This document shows, one piece after another, positions 6,541 to 14,579 of a stretch of DNA of 19,428 nt. The DNA comes from Bacteroidetes bacterium UBA1952 (GTDB taxonomy: Bacteria; Bacteroidota; Bacteroidia; Chitinophagales; Chitinophagaceae): positions 6,178-25,605 of the forward strand of contig DDEO01000129.1 in assembly GCA_002336725.1 (NCBI GenBank), written 5' to 3'. The position numbers and the translations under genes are program-made. The notes beneath the pieces were generated by a model, which saw only the letters and a list, made by a program, of their open reading frames with translations, made no database searches and was not told where the DNA came from. Within the stretch, counting starts at the first letter, position 1, and every line of letters begins with the position of its first letter.

Positions 6541-6618
6541 ATTGTATTATTCTGATGCCGCATCTCTGACAAAGGCACCCCACAGTTTTTTTCTTGCCAA
6601 CAGGCTCAACTACCGGAA

Positions 6619-8097
6619 TTAATACGCCCGTGCAAACAGCACCCTTCCGACGCTTGGTTTTCCGGAAAATACATCCACGCCGGCTTCTTCTTTGCGGTCA
6701 AGCGGAATGCAGCGGATGGTGGCTTTGGTGAGTTCCTTGATTTTTTCCTCGGTTTCGGAAGTGCCGTCCCAGTGGGCCGAGATAAAGCCGCCTTTTTCAT
6801 CAAGCACCTGTTGAAATTCGTCCCAGCTATTCACCTCGCGGGTGTTTTCATTCCGGAAAGCCAGTGCGCGGTTGTAGATGTTTTGCTGGATTTCTACCAG
6901 AAGGTTAGAGACGTAATCGGCGAGGCCGGCGACGGGTTGCGAAGATTTTTCTTTCGTGTCGCGGCGGGCAATTTCTACCACGCCGTTTTCGAGGTCGCGC
7001 ATTCCCATAGCAATGCGCACCGGCACGCCGCGCAGTTCGTATTCGGCAAATTTCCAGCCCGGACGGCTCGTATCGTCGTTGTCAAACTTTACGCGGATGC
7101 CTTTCGACTGCAATTCCTTTGCCATCTCGCCTGCTTTTTCATCAATCACCGGCTTGCTGTCGGGGCCTTTATAAATCGGCACAATCACTACTTGCAGCGG
7201 CGCAATGCGCGGTGGCAATATTAGCCCTTCGTCGTCGGAATGGGCCATCACCAGTGCGCCGATCAGGCGGGTAGAAACGCCCCAGGATGTGGCCCATACG
7301 TATTCCAGCTTGTTTTCTTTGTCGGCAAATTTCACATCGAAGGCTTTGGCAAAATTCTGTCCCAGAAAGTGAGACGTGCCTGCCTGAAGGGCTTTGCCGT
7401 CCTGCATCAGCGCCTCGATGCAATAGGTATCTTCGGCACCGGCGAAGCGTTCGTTGGGCGTTTTCACGCCTTTCACCACCGGCATTGCCATATACTCTTC
7501 GGCGAAATGGGCATAGACATCCAGCATTTTCACCGTTTCTTCGATGGCTTCGGCCTTGGTAGCGTGGGCGGTGTGGCCTTCCTGCCACAGAAATTCCGCC
7601 GTGCGCAGGAACAGGCGGGTGCGCATCTCCCAGCGCACCACATTGGCCCACTGGTTGATGAGCAGCGGCAGATCGCGGTAGCTTTGAATCCAGTTTTTAT
7701 ACGTTTTCCAGATGATAGCCTCCGAGGTCGGGCGCACAATCAGTTCTTCTTCCAGTTTTGCTTCCGGGTCCACGCGCAGTTTTCCGGGATTTTCCGGGTC
7801 GTTTTGCAGGCGATAGTGGGTAACGACGGCACATTCTTTGGCAAAGCCTTCAGCGTTTTTCTCTTCGGCTTCAAAAAGACTTTTGGGCACAAAAAGCGGG
7901 AAGTAAGCGTTCTGATGGCCAGTGTCTTTAAACATTTTATCCAGCACGTCGCGCATCTGTTCCCAGAGGCCATAGCCATAGGGTTTGATGACCATGCAGC
8001 CGCGCACATCCGAGTAATCGGCCAATCCGCCTTTCAGGATCAAATCATTATACCATTGCGAATAATCGGCGGCGCGGGAAGTCAGAACATTTGCCAT
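6619..8097 (-). CDS. proS: Prolyl-tRNA synthetase (short, archaeal/eukaryotic type)
   Basis: The protein is about 492 residues with the ATG at 8097 ([20 protein letters not shown]); an in-frame upstream ATG at 8172 would add 25 unlike residues. It is a class II synthetase that charges tRNA-Pro in the cytoplasm. Motif 2 appears around [20 protein letters not shown] and motif 3 around [19 protein letters not shown]. An anticodon-binding region ([11 protein letters not shown] onward) follows. There is no editing-domain insertion between motifs 2 and 3, and the protein ends in FARAY, as in the type 3 enzymes usual in Bacteroidota. The C-terminal region shows only one Cys, so zinc binding is probably lost. 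It is divergent from the gene at 8205. Confidence 0.96.
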   Translation of the reverse strand: MANVLTSRAADYSQWYNDLILKGGLADYSDVRGCMVIKPYGYGLWEQMRDVLDKMFKDTGHQNAYFPLFVPKSLFEAEEKNAEGFAKECAVVTHYRLQNDPENPGKLRVDPEAKLEEELIVRPTSEAIIWKTYKNWIQSYRDLPLLINQWANVVRWEMRTRLFLRTAEFLWQEGHTAHATKAEAIEETVKMLDVYAHFAEEYMAMPVVKGVKTPNERFAGAEDTYCIEALMQDGKALQAGTSHFLGQNFAKAFDVKFADKENKLEYVWATSWGVSTRLIGALVMAHSDDEGLILPPRIAPLQVVIVPIYKGPDSKPVIDEKAGEMAKELQSKGIRVKFDNDDTSRPGWKFAEYELRGVPVRIAMGMRDLENGVVEIARRDTKEKSSQPVAGLADYVSNLLVEIQQNIYNRALAFRNENTREVNSWDEFQQVLDEKGGFISAHWDGTSETEEKIKELTKATIRCIPLDRKEEAGVDVFSGKPSVGRVLFARAY

Positions 8098-8154
8098 ACA
8101 GGAAGAGTAAACCCGGAGTGTTAATTTTCGTCTGAGGAATAAGGGTTTGGGCCG

Positions 8155-8162
8155 CAAATGTA
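8155..8162 (-). promoter_or_regulatory. Candidate -7 box for proS
   Basis: On the minus strand this reads TACATTTG, an exact match to TAnnTTTG, 57 nt upstream of the proS ATG. It implies a leader of about 50 nt. No good -33 box is seen at the right distance. It supports the ATG at 8097, because the longer ORF start at 8172 would lie upstream of the box. Confidence 0.4.
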
Positions 8163-8204
8163 GTATTTTCATTGCGCCTTAGAGGCTCCCACATCAACCA
8201 CATC

Positions 8205-9725
8205 ATGAAACAGCTTTTTCTAACCGGTCTTTTGGTAGGCGGTGCACTGCTATCGGCGCAGGCGCAATCCAACCACGACGACGACATCTACTCGGATCGC
8301 CCGGCCACGCCCGCGCGTTCCTCCTCCTCCTCCTCCTCCGGCTATGGCAATAATTCCGGAAATTACGGCAACGGAAATTCCGGAAATTATGGCAATTCCA
8401 ACTCCGGAAATTATGGCAACGACGGCTACAACAATAATAGCAGTTACGGCAATAATGGAGGTTATAATTCCGGAAATTATGCCGACGATTACGACTACGT
8501 GGATTATACCGATGACTATGCCTATGCCACGCGTTTTCGTCGCTTCGATGCGCCGTTCTACAATGTGGGCTATTATAGCGGCTTCTGGTCGCCCTGGAGT
8601 TATAATCCCTATTGGGGAAGCCCGTGGTATGGCGGCTACGGCGGCTGGGCATCGCCCGGTATTTATGTATCGGTAGGCTATGGCGGCCCGTACTGGTCTT
8701 CGGGCTGGGGCTACAATACCTGGTATGGCTATGGCGGATTTTCTTCCTATTGGGGATATCCGCAATATGCCGGCTGGGGCTATGGTAGCGGCTATGGATA
8801 TGGCTATCGCAATGGCTACTGGGATGGCTATTATGCCGGCCTCTATGGTGCAGGTCATGGCTATAATCCCTACGCCTATCGGCAGGTGAACTACGCCCCG
8901 CGTGCAACTATCGGCGGCGTGAACGGCATTGGCTACCGTGCGCCGATAAATACCGGCAACCGGTCCGCCGTTATCAACACCGGCGGCGACCTGCGCGGCA
9001 GCCGTGTTTTCCCCAACAATGGCTCCGTTTCCGGAAATACAACCGTTTCGTCCGGCACACGCCTGCCCGACCGCAGCAATGCCCGCATCCCTGATAATGG
9101 CGCAATTACGGAAATCCGTACACCAAGCACGGATCGTAATGGGGGCAATACAAACGCACCTGCACCCGACCGCAATAACCGCAATGGCTGGTTTGGCAAT
9201 GGCAACGACCGCCTGAACAGCGACCGGAATGTAGAATCGCCCGCGCCAACCCGCAACAACGGCAATACCCGCGGCGGCTGGTTCAGCAACGGCAACGACC
9301 GCCCGACGGAGACCCCGGCACCCACCCGCGACAATGGCGGACGCGGCGGCTGGTTTAGCAATGGCAACGACCGCCCGACCGATGCACCGGTGCGCGAAAC
9401 AACCCGCCCGCAGGGTGGCTTCTTCGGCAACTCCGACCGAGGCAACGTGCAACAGCAGCCGCCCGTACGCAACAACGACGGCTGGCAGAATCAGCGCACG
9501 CAGCCCGACCGTGGTTTTAGCTCGCCGCAGCCGCAGATGGAGCGTCAGCAAATGCCTCGTTTTGAGCGCCCGCAACAGATGGAAGCGCCCCGTCCGCAGC
9601 CCCGCTACGAAGCGCCGGCCCCGCGCATGAGTGCGCCCTCCGGCGGCTTCTCTGCCCCTTCCCGCAGTATGCCGTCTATGCCTTCTGGCGGCGGCGGCCG
9701 GGGTGGCGGTGGATTCCGCAGATAA
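8205..9725 (+). CDS. Exported Gly/Tyr/Asn-rich low-complexity protein
   Basis: The protein is about 506 residues from the ATG at 8205; an in-frame TTG at 8172 is unlikely because the signal peptide begins at MKQLFLTGLL and ends near AQAQ. Four zones follow. First is an acidic stretch and a Ser run, then Asn-Ser-Gly-Asn-Tyr repeats (about 45-92). Next is a Tyr/Trp/Gly-rich block (about 110-230). The tail is rich in Arg, Asn, Pro and Gln. The tail has units built on GGWFSNGNDRPT, with Trp at about 329, 359 and 383 and a decayed unit near 405. It ends in GGGGRGGGGFRR. There is no enzymatic domain. It is probably a surface or periplasmic structural protein; the function is unknown. It is divergent from proS. 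Confidence 0.85.
   Translation: MKQLFLTGLLVGGALLSAQAQSNHDDDIYSDRPATPARSSSSSSSGYGNNSGNYGNGNSGNYGNSNSGNYGNDGYNNNSSYGNNGGYNSGNYADDYDYVDYTDDYAYATRFRRFDAPFYNVGYYSGFWSPWSYNPYWGSPWYGGYGGWASPGIYVSVGYGGPYWSSGWGYNTWYGYGGFSSYWGYPQYAGWGYGSGYGYGYRNGYWDGYYAGLYGAGHGYNPYAYRQVNYAPRATIGGVNGIGYRAPINTGNRSAVINTGGDLRGSRVFPNNGSVSGNTTVSSGTRLPDRSNARIPDNGAITEIRTPSTDRNGGNTNAPAPDRNNRNGWFGNGNDRLNSDRNVESPAPTRNNGNTRGGWFSNGNDRPTETPAPTRDNGGRGGWFSNGNDRPTDAPVRETTRPQGGFFGNSDRGNVQQQPPVRNNDGWQNQRTQPDRGFSSPQPQMERQQMPRFERPQQMEAPRPQPRYEAPAPRMSAPSGGFSAPSRSMPSMPSGGGGRGGGGFRR
8354..8475 (+). repeat. In-gene NSGNY repeats built on TTCCGGAAATTA
   Basis: The Asn-Ser-Gly-Asn-Tyr units of the exported protein are encoded by repeated AATTCCGGAAATTAYGGCAA-like segments. 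Perfect TTCCGGAA occurs at 8354, 8378 and 8468, with one CTCCGGAA variant near 8404. The window-wide octamer and the protein repeat coincide here. Confidence 0.8.
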
Positions 9726-9752
9726 TATTTCCGGAAATTTCCGGGATTTTTA

Positions 9753-9796
9753 AGATACCGCAGCAGCCCTTCCGGCGGTTGCGGTGTCTTTTTTTT
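9753..9796 (+). terminator. Intrinsic terminator of the low-complexity protein gene
   Basis: AGATACCGCA (9753-9762) pairs with TGCGGTGTCT (9780-9789), with one G-U wobble, and is followed by a T-tract to 9796. It starts 28 nt after the stop codon at 9725, on the same strand. Confidence 0.85.
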
Positions 9797-9851
9797 AAAT
9801 ACCCTTATAGGGGCGTTTAAACAGCGTCCCGTTTCCTCAGTCCATCCTTTT

Positions 9852-11378
9852 ATGAAAATCAAACACTTTGCCCTACTGGCGCTCCTGCTCGCCGCCCCGG
9901 CTGCCGGCGCTTTGGCGCAGGATTATAACGATGCCCTTCGCCTGAGTATGCTGATGCCGCAGGGAACGGCCCGCTCCATTGGCTTCGGCAGTGCGCTCGG
10001 CTCGGTAGGCGGCGATTTCAGTGCGCTTTCCGTAAACCCTGCCGGCATTGGTATTTATCGCCGGGGCGAATTTTCATTTTCGCCGTCTTTCCACTTCGGC
10101 GACAACGACCTTACGTATTTCGGCAATAAAAGCACCGATAATTTCGCTGCTTTCAACATCAGCAATGTCGGCGTGGTGTCGGTAGCCGGGCCGCGCGGCA
10201 ACGAGGGCAACGGCTGGCGCGGCTGGGGTTTTGGTATCGGCCTCAATCGCCTGGCCGATTTCAACCGCAGCTATTCTTATACGGGCCGCAATGACTCCAA
10301 TGCTTTCTCGGAAACGTTTGCGCTCGATGCCAATAGTCAAATACGCGCTAATGGCTCCTTACCGGAGCAATCGCTGGGCAACCTGGGCTATCAGGCGTAT
10401 CTGTTGGATTACGACTCTTTAAACAACAATTATTATCCGCTAACCGGCTACGGTATTGCGCCGCTGCAACAAACCAAAACCGTTCAGGAGCGCGGCGGCA
10501 TCAACGAACTGGCGCTTACGGCAGGCGGCAACTACAACGAAAGAATTATGGTGGGTGCCACGCTGGGCCTGCCCATCGTTCGCTACAGGCGGGAAATGAC
10601 TTTCCGCGAAACCGACATCACCAACGCCCTGCCCGATTTTCAGGAGGCCGCCTATACCCAATCGCTGGCCACCAACGGGATTGGCGTAAACCTGAAACTG
10701 GGTGTGATTGTGAAGCCTTCCAACGCATTTCGCCTGGGTGCCGCCATTCACACGCCTACCTGGTATAGCCTGCACGACCGCGAAGACATCAGCCTTTTTG
10801 CCAACACCGAGGGCAACCACACCAATGAACGCGCTTCTTTGCAAACCCGCGAGTTTGATTACAGCATCCGTACGCCGTGGCGTGCCGTTGTGAGCGCCAC
10901 CGGCTTCCTGGGCAGCTACGGCTTCCTGAGCGCCGATTATGAATATGTGGATTACAGCAGCGCCCGCATCACGCTCAACACCGCCGGTAATCAATCGCTG
11001 TATGCCGCCTCCGACCTGGCCGTTCAGCAACAGCAGGCCAACGACTCGCTTCAGGCCAATCTAAAGGGCGCATCCAACTTCCGCATCGGCGGCGAGGCGC
11101 GGCTCGATATGTTGTACCTGCGTGCCGGACTGGGTTTTTATGGCTCGCCGTATAAGCATTCCTCCCTTTTTGGTGAGGGCACGGCTACCTATCACGCCGG
11201 CGTAGGCTATCGCGGAAAAAATGCCTTTATTGATCTGGGCTATGTAAACACACAGCGCAAAACCGGCGAATATGCCTATCAACTGCCCTATGGCGGCACC
11301 ATCGGCACCATTGCACCGGAAGCGCGGGGGAATCTGTCCACGAATAATATTGTGCTGACTTTCGGAACGAAGTTTTAA
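9852..11378 (+). CDS. FadL/OmpP1-like outer-membrane beta-barrel protein
   Basis: The 508-residue protein has a signal peptide (MKIKHFALLALLLAAPAAGA, then LAQ). The mature start contains MPQGTARSIGFGSALGSVGG followed by DFSALSVNPAG, the hallmark N-terminal segment of FadL/PorV-like barrels in Bacteroidota. The remainder is alternating aromatic and polar strands with a terminal Phe (VLTFGTKF), as expected for a barrel recognised by the BAM machinery. It is likely a channel for hydrophobic compounds or a general outer-membrane protein; the substrate is not deducible. It follows the low-complexity gene across a terminator, so it is probably transcribed separately. It contains no TTCCGGAA. Confidence 0.82.
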   Translation: MKIKHFALLALLLAAPAAGALAQDYNDALRLSMLMPQGTARSIGFGSALGSVGGDFSALSVNPAGIGIYRRGEFSFSPSFHFGDNDLTYFGNKSTDNFAAFNISNVGVVSVAGPRGNEGNGWRGWGFGIGLNRLADFNRSYSYTGRNDSNAFSETFALDANSQIRANGSLPEQSLGNLGYQAYLLDYDSLNNNYYPLTGYGIAPLQQTKTVQERGGINELALTAGGNYNERIMVGATLGLPIVRYRREMTFRETDITNALPDFQEAAYTQSLATNGIGVNLKLGVIVKPSNAFRLGAAIHTPTWYSLHDREDISLFANTEGNHTNERASLQTREFDYSIRTPWRAVVSATGFLGSYGFLSADYEYVDYSSARITLNTAGNQSLYAASDLAVQQQQANDSLQANLKGASNFRIGGEARLDMLYLRAGLGFYGSPYKHSSLFGEGTATYHAGVGYRGKNAFIDLGYVNTQRKTGEYAYQLPYGGTIGTIAPEARGNLSTNNIVLTFGTKF

Positions 11379-11410
11379 GAAGAGAAATTTCCGGAAATTT
11401 TTATTGGAAT

Positions 11411-11450
11411 GCCAGTCTGATTTCGACGAGAAATCAGGCGGGCGTTTTTT
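11411..11450 (+). terminator. Intrinsic terminator of the FadL-like gene
   Basis: GCCAGTCTGATTTC (11411-11424) pairs with GAAATCAGGCGGGC (11430-11443), with an 8-bp perfect core, one wobble and one mismatch outward. It is followed by TTTTTT at 11445-11450. It lies 32 nt after the stop codon. Confidence 0.8.
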
Positions 11451-11841
11451 AGGTTGAGATGTGCTTCGAAGCGGTCGGATAAAAAAACAGCCTTATTTCT
11501 GTATCTTTATTTCTGTATATTTATTGCGCAGGCGCAACGGAATGCTTCTCCTGTAATTCTGAGCTTGCCGAAGGACGGAGCGGGGCCGGAGTGAGGCTAA
11601 CGATGCATGATTTTAAGGCTTTCTTTTGAATAGCCGCCTGTGAAACCGGCGGATGGCATTCACGCCACAGACGCACCCCTGAAAGGGTTGAACCTACACC
11701 ATTTTCCGGAAATACAGGTTGTAAAATGCAGGGTGGGTTGAACCCGCCTTTGGCAGGTTCTTTTCCTTTTACATACCTATTTCCCCGGATTGCATCCGGG
11801 GCTATTCACATTCAAGCCTTTCAGGCTTGGTAAGGGCCGCC
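11451..11841. repeat. Repeat-rich intergenic region upstream of parE
   Basis: There is no gene in this stretch. It holds a 14-bp tandem (TTATTTCTGTAT twice, 11493-11520), the inverted repeat TTGCGC-AG-GCGCAA near 11525 and the GGGGCCGGAGTGAGGCTAA repeat (11582-11600). GGGTTGAACC occurs twice (11685-11694 and 11735-11744). The hairpin CCCCGGAT-TGC-ATCCGGGG spans 11783-11801, and CAAGCCT-TTC-AGGCTTG spans 11813-11829. The last two are of a kind often found between Bacteroidota genes. The two-hairpin element copy 3 follows immediately. Confidence 0.7.
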
Positions 11842-11892
11842 CGTTCGGCGTAAGCTGCGCTTACGTCGCACTATCCCGCAGGCTGCGCCTGC
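11842..11892 (-). repeat. Two-hairpin intergenic element, copy 3
   Basis: On the minus strand this shows hairpin A, GCAGGC-GCA-GCCTGC (complement of 11878-11892), spacer GGGATAGTG, and hairpin B, CGTAAGC-GCA-GCTTACG, then CCGAACG. Relative to copies 1 and 2, an A-T pair in stem B has become T-A on both arms, so pairing is kept. Confidence 0.85.
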
Positions 11893-11958
11893 AAAATCCC
11901 CCCTTTTTCTCCCAAAAACCCAACATCAAGGCCCCGAAATTGTTTTAAAAAGATACTC

Positions 11959-11982
11959 CGCCGGCCTGCCGGCGTTTCTTTT
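11959..11982 (+). terminator. Terminator-like hairpin just before parE
   Basis: CGCCGGC (11959-11965) pairs with GCCGGCG (11968-11974) and is followed by TTTCTTTT. It is only about 27 nt upstream of the first parE start candidate, so it may be read-through protection or an attenuating leader hairpin. The very short loop makes it less typical. Confidence 0.4.
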
Positions 11983-12008
11983 CATTTCTATTTCTTTGTG
12001 TAAGAACT

Positions 12009-13952
12009 TTGGCAAAATCAACGACTGCAAGACGACCCAAAATGGTGAACCACGACCCGCAAACCAACCCCAACGCCGTAACCTATAACGAAGACAGCAT
12101 CCGGAGCCTCGACTGGCGCGAACACATCCGCCTGCGCCCCGGTATGTACATCGGCAAACTCGGCGACGGCTCGAGCATGGACGACGGGATTTACATCCTG
12201 CTCAAGGAAGTGGTGGACAACTCGATTGACGAGTACACGATGGGCTATGGCAAAAAAGTGGAAGTGCGCATCGCCGACGGCGCGGTGAGTGTGCGCGACT
12301 ATGGCCGTGGCATTCCGCTCGGCAAGGTGGTGGACGTGGTGAGTAAAATCAACACCGGCGCGAAATACGACTCCAAAGCCTTTCAGAAAAGCGTGGGCCT
12401 CAACGGCGTGGGCACCAAGGCGGTAAACGCACTGGCTTCGCGCTTTGTGGTATCGGCCTACCGCGATGGACGGGTGAAAACCGCCGAATTTGAACGCGGC
12501 GTGCTGGTGAAAGAACACCGCGAACAAGACACTACCGAGCCGAACGGTACGCGGATGGATTTTCTTCCCGACGACACCGTTTTCCGGAATTACAAGTTCA
12601 TTTCCGACTATGTCGAAAACCAAATCTGGAACTACTGCTTCCTGAATGCGGGTCTGACCATCAACTTCAACGGCAAGAACTATGTTTCGCGCAACGGCCT
12701 GCTCGACCTGCTGCAAAAACGCACCGACCCCGACGCGCTGCGCTACCCCATCATCCACCTCAAAGGCGAAGACATTGAGATTGCCCTGAGCCACAGCGGC
12801 GGCTACGGCGAGGAAATCTATTCCTTCGTAAACGGACAGCACACCACGCAGGGCGGCACGCATCAGGGCGCTTTCCGCGAGGCTTTTGTGAAGGTGATCC
12901 GGGATTTCTTTAAAAAAGATTACGACGCTTCCGACATCCGGCAAAGCATTGTGGCAGCGGTGAGTGTGCGCGTGCAGGAGCCGGTATTTGAGAGCCAGAC
13001 CAAAACCAAGCTGGGCAGCCAGTATGTGTGGGAAGGCGGGCCGAGCATGAAATCGTTTGTGCTGGATTTTCTGGCTAAAGAACTGGATAATTTTCTCCAC
13101 AAAAACGCCGCCGTAGCCGAGGCGCTCAAAAAGCGCATTGAGCAAAGCGAGCGCGAGCGCAAAGAACTTTCCGGAATCCGGAAGCTGGCCAACGAACGCG
13201 CTAAGAAAGCCAACCTCCACAACAAAAAGCTGCGCGACTGTCGCATTCACCTCAACGAAGACGCGCCGGCAAAAAACAAGGAAGAATACTTCGCCAAACA
13301 GCAGGAAACCACGCTTTTCATCACCGAGGGCGACTCGGCCAGCGGCTCCATCACCAAAAGCCGGAATGTAGAAACGCAGGCGGTTTTTTCCCTTCGCGGC
13401 AAGCCGCTCAACAGCTACGGGCTGACCAAAAAAGTGGTGTATGAAAACGAGGAATTTAACCTGCTGCAACACGCACTCAACATCGAAGAAAGCCTTGACG
13501 GACTGCGCTACAACAATGTGGTAATTGCCACCGATGCCGATGTGGACGGGATGCACATCCGGTTGCTGGCCATGACGTTCTTCCTGCAATTCTTCCCCGA
13601 TTTGGTGCGCAACGGCCATGTCTATATTCTGGAAACACCGCTGTTTCGGGTGCGGAATAAACAAAAAACCATTTATTGCTATAGCGATTTAGAACGCCAA
13701 AAGGCGATTAAACAACTGGGCGGCAAGCCGGAAATCACCCGCTTCAAAGGCTTGGGAGAGATTTCGCCGGATGAATTCGGGCTTTTCATCGGCGCAGAGA
13801 TGCGCAAAGAGCCGGTGTTGCTGAGCGGCGAATTGCAGATTCAAAAAATCCTGGAATACTACATGGGTAAAAACACGCCCGACCGGCAGCGGCATATTAT
13901 CGAGAATCTGCGGGTAGAAAAAGACCTTCCGGAGTTGATGGCAGAAGGGTAA
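12009..13952 (+). CDS. parE: DNA topoisomerase IV subunit B (type IIA, ATPase subunit)
   Basis: The 647-residue ATPase/TOPRIM subunit pairs with ParC to decatenate daughter chromosomes. The sequence [20 protein letters not shown] (28-47) is typical. The GHKL ATPase shows EVVDNSIDE (67-75), DYGRGIP (97-103) and [14 protein letters not shown] (130-143). The TOPRIM domain has EGDSASG (from E440) and DADVDG (509-514), and [10 protein letters not shown] follows. GyrB is the paralogue to exclude, but the N-terminus and length fit Bacteroidota topoisomerase IV. The ORF starts with TTG at 12009 ([10 protein letters not shown]); ATG at 12042 is an alternative that loses 11 residues. parC does not follow. 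Confidence 0.9.
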   Translation: MAKSTTARRPKMVNHDPQTNPNAVTYNEDSIRSLDWREHIRLRPGMYIGKLGDGSSMDDGIYILLKEVVDNSIDEYTMGYGKKVEVRIADGAVSVRDYGRGIPLGKVVDVVSKINTGAKYDSKAFQKSVGLNGVGTKAVNALASRFVVSAYRDGRVKTAEFERGVLVKEHREQDTTEPNGTRMDFLPDDTVFRNYKFISDYVENQIWNYCFLNAGLTINFNGKNYVSRNGLLDLLQKRTDPDALRYPIIHLKGEDIEIALSHSGGYGEEIYSFVNGQHTTQGGTHQGAFREAFVKVIRDFFKKDYDASDIRQSIVAAVSVRVQEPVFESQTKTKLGSQYVWEGGPSMKSFVLDFLAKELDNFLHKNAAVAEALKKRIEQSERERKELSGIRKLANERAKKANLHNKKLRDCRIHLNEDAPAKNKEEYFAKQQETTLFITEGDSASGSITKSRNVETQAVFSLRGKPLNSYGLTKKVVYENEEFNLLQHALNIEESLDGLRYNNVVIATDADVDGMHIRLLAMTFFLQFFPDLVRNGHVYILETPLFRVRNKQKTIYCYSDLERQKAIKQLGGKPEITRFKGLGEISPDEFGLFIGAEMRKEPVLLSGELQIQKILEYYMGKNTPDRQRHIIENLRVEKDLPELMAEG

Positions 13953-14066
13953 AAGAGGCTTGAAATTCCGAAAAAAGGTAGCGGGAATGGATGTTGGCCC
14001 GGAATTTTAGGAACCCAACCCGTAACCCTCCTTTTTCCTCACACTCTCAATCCCCTCTTCTTTCTT

Positions 14067-14474
14067 ATGAAAAAGAACGCCACCCGCCTCACGATTGCCG
14101 CCCTCAGCCTTTCGCTTTTTGCAGCGCCTGCCCAGGCCGCCTTCGTACCGAAGCCCGCACCTGCTGTGGAAACAACGACTACCACGAACGCTGACATGAC
14201 GTTGAAAAACGCCGTGAAAGACAGTTGGACATCACTCTCCCGCGCGGAGCGCAAAAGCCGTATTAACGCGGCGAAAGATGCGGTAAAGAACCTCAAAGAT
14301 GCTTCTGCCAATAAAGTTCTGCTGGCTATTCTGGCCATCTTACTGCCTTTCGCCGCCGTCTGGATTTATGAAGGCACCTTTAATACAAAAGTGCTGATTG
14401 CCCTTATCCTGAATTTGCTTTTCTGGATTCCAGGCATCATCTATGCCCTGCTGGTTATCTTCGGCGGACTTTAA
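14067..14474 (+). CDS. YqaE/Pmp3 family membrane protein with signal peptide and linker
   Basis: The 135-residue protein starts with a signal peptide (MKKNATRLTIAALSLSLFAA, then PAQA-AF). A Thr-rich linker follows (about 35-42), then a charged helix (about 45-82, SWTSLSRAERKSRINAAKDA). The C-terminus is a Pmp3/UPF0057 two-helix module: TM1 about 83-100 (ILLPFAAVWIYEG) and TM2 about 108-133 (LLFWIPGIIYALLVIFG). Classical Pmp3 proteins are only about 50-60 residues and tune membrane potential and salt stress tolerance in plants and yeast; the bacterial role is unclear. The extra exported N-terminus suggests placement in the inner membrane with a periplasmic extension. It has its own terminator at 14497. 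Confidence 0.82.
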   Translation: MKKNATRLTIAALSLSLFAAPAQAAFVPKPAPAVETTTTTNADMTLKNAVKDSWTSLSRAERKSRINAAKDAVKNLKDASANKVLLAILAILLPFAAVWIYEGTFNTKVLIALILNLLFWIPGIIYALLVIFGGL

Positions 14475-14496
14475 TTTCCCTGTTAGAAACGCTCTT

Positions 14497-14531
14497 AAAA
14501 AGACCGCAACACCCGCTGTTGCGGTCTTTTT
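14497..14531 (+). terminator. Strong intrinsic terminator after the Pmp3 gene
   Basis: AAAAAGACCGCAACA (14497-14511) pairs perfectly (15 bp) with TGTTGCGGTCTTTTT (14517-14531) around the loop CCCGC. It is 23 nt after the stop codon. The A-tract on the left makes it able to work in both directions. Confidence 0.92.
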
Positions 14532-14579
14532 ATTTCATAAAGGTTTTAGATTCTGCCATTCTGCGCTATTTTAGCAGCA

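Noticed and set aside
8098..8172. 25-residue N-terminal extension of proS
   Set aside because: The extra residues do not resemble ProRS starts, and a TAnnTTTG box lies between the two start candidates.
8250..9575. 441-residue antisense frame in the low-complexity gene
   Set aside because: It is an Ile/Ala/Val-rich product of reading a Gly/Asn/Tyr repeat backwards. The plus-strand frame has a signal peptide and a terminator.
12018..13664. 548-residue open frame antisense to parE
   Set aside because: It lies fully opposite parE, which has all motifs of its family. The antisense product has no recognisable domain and its composition follows from parE codon bias in a GC-rich gene.
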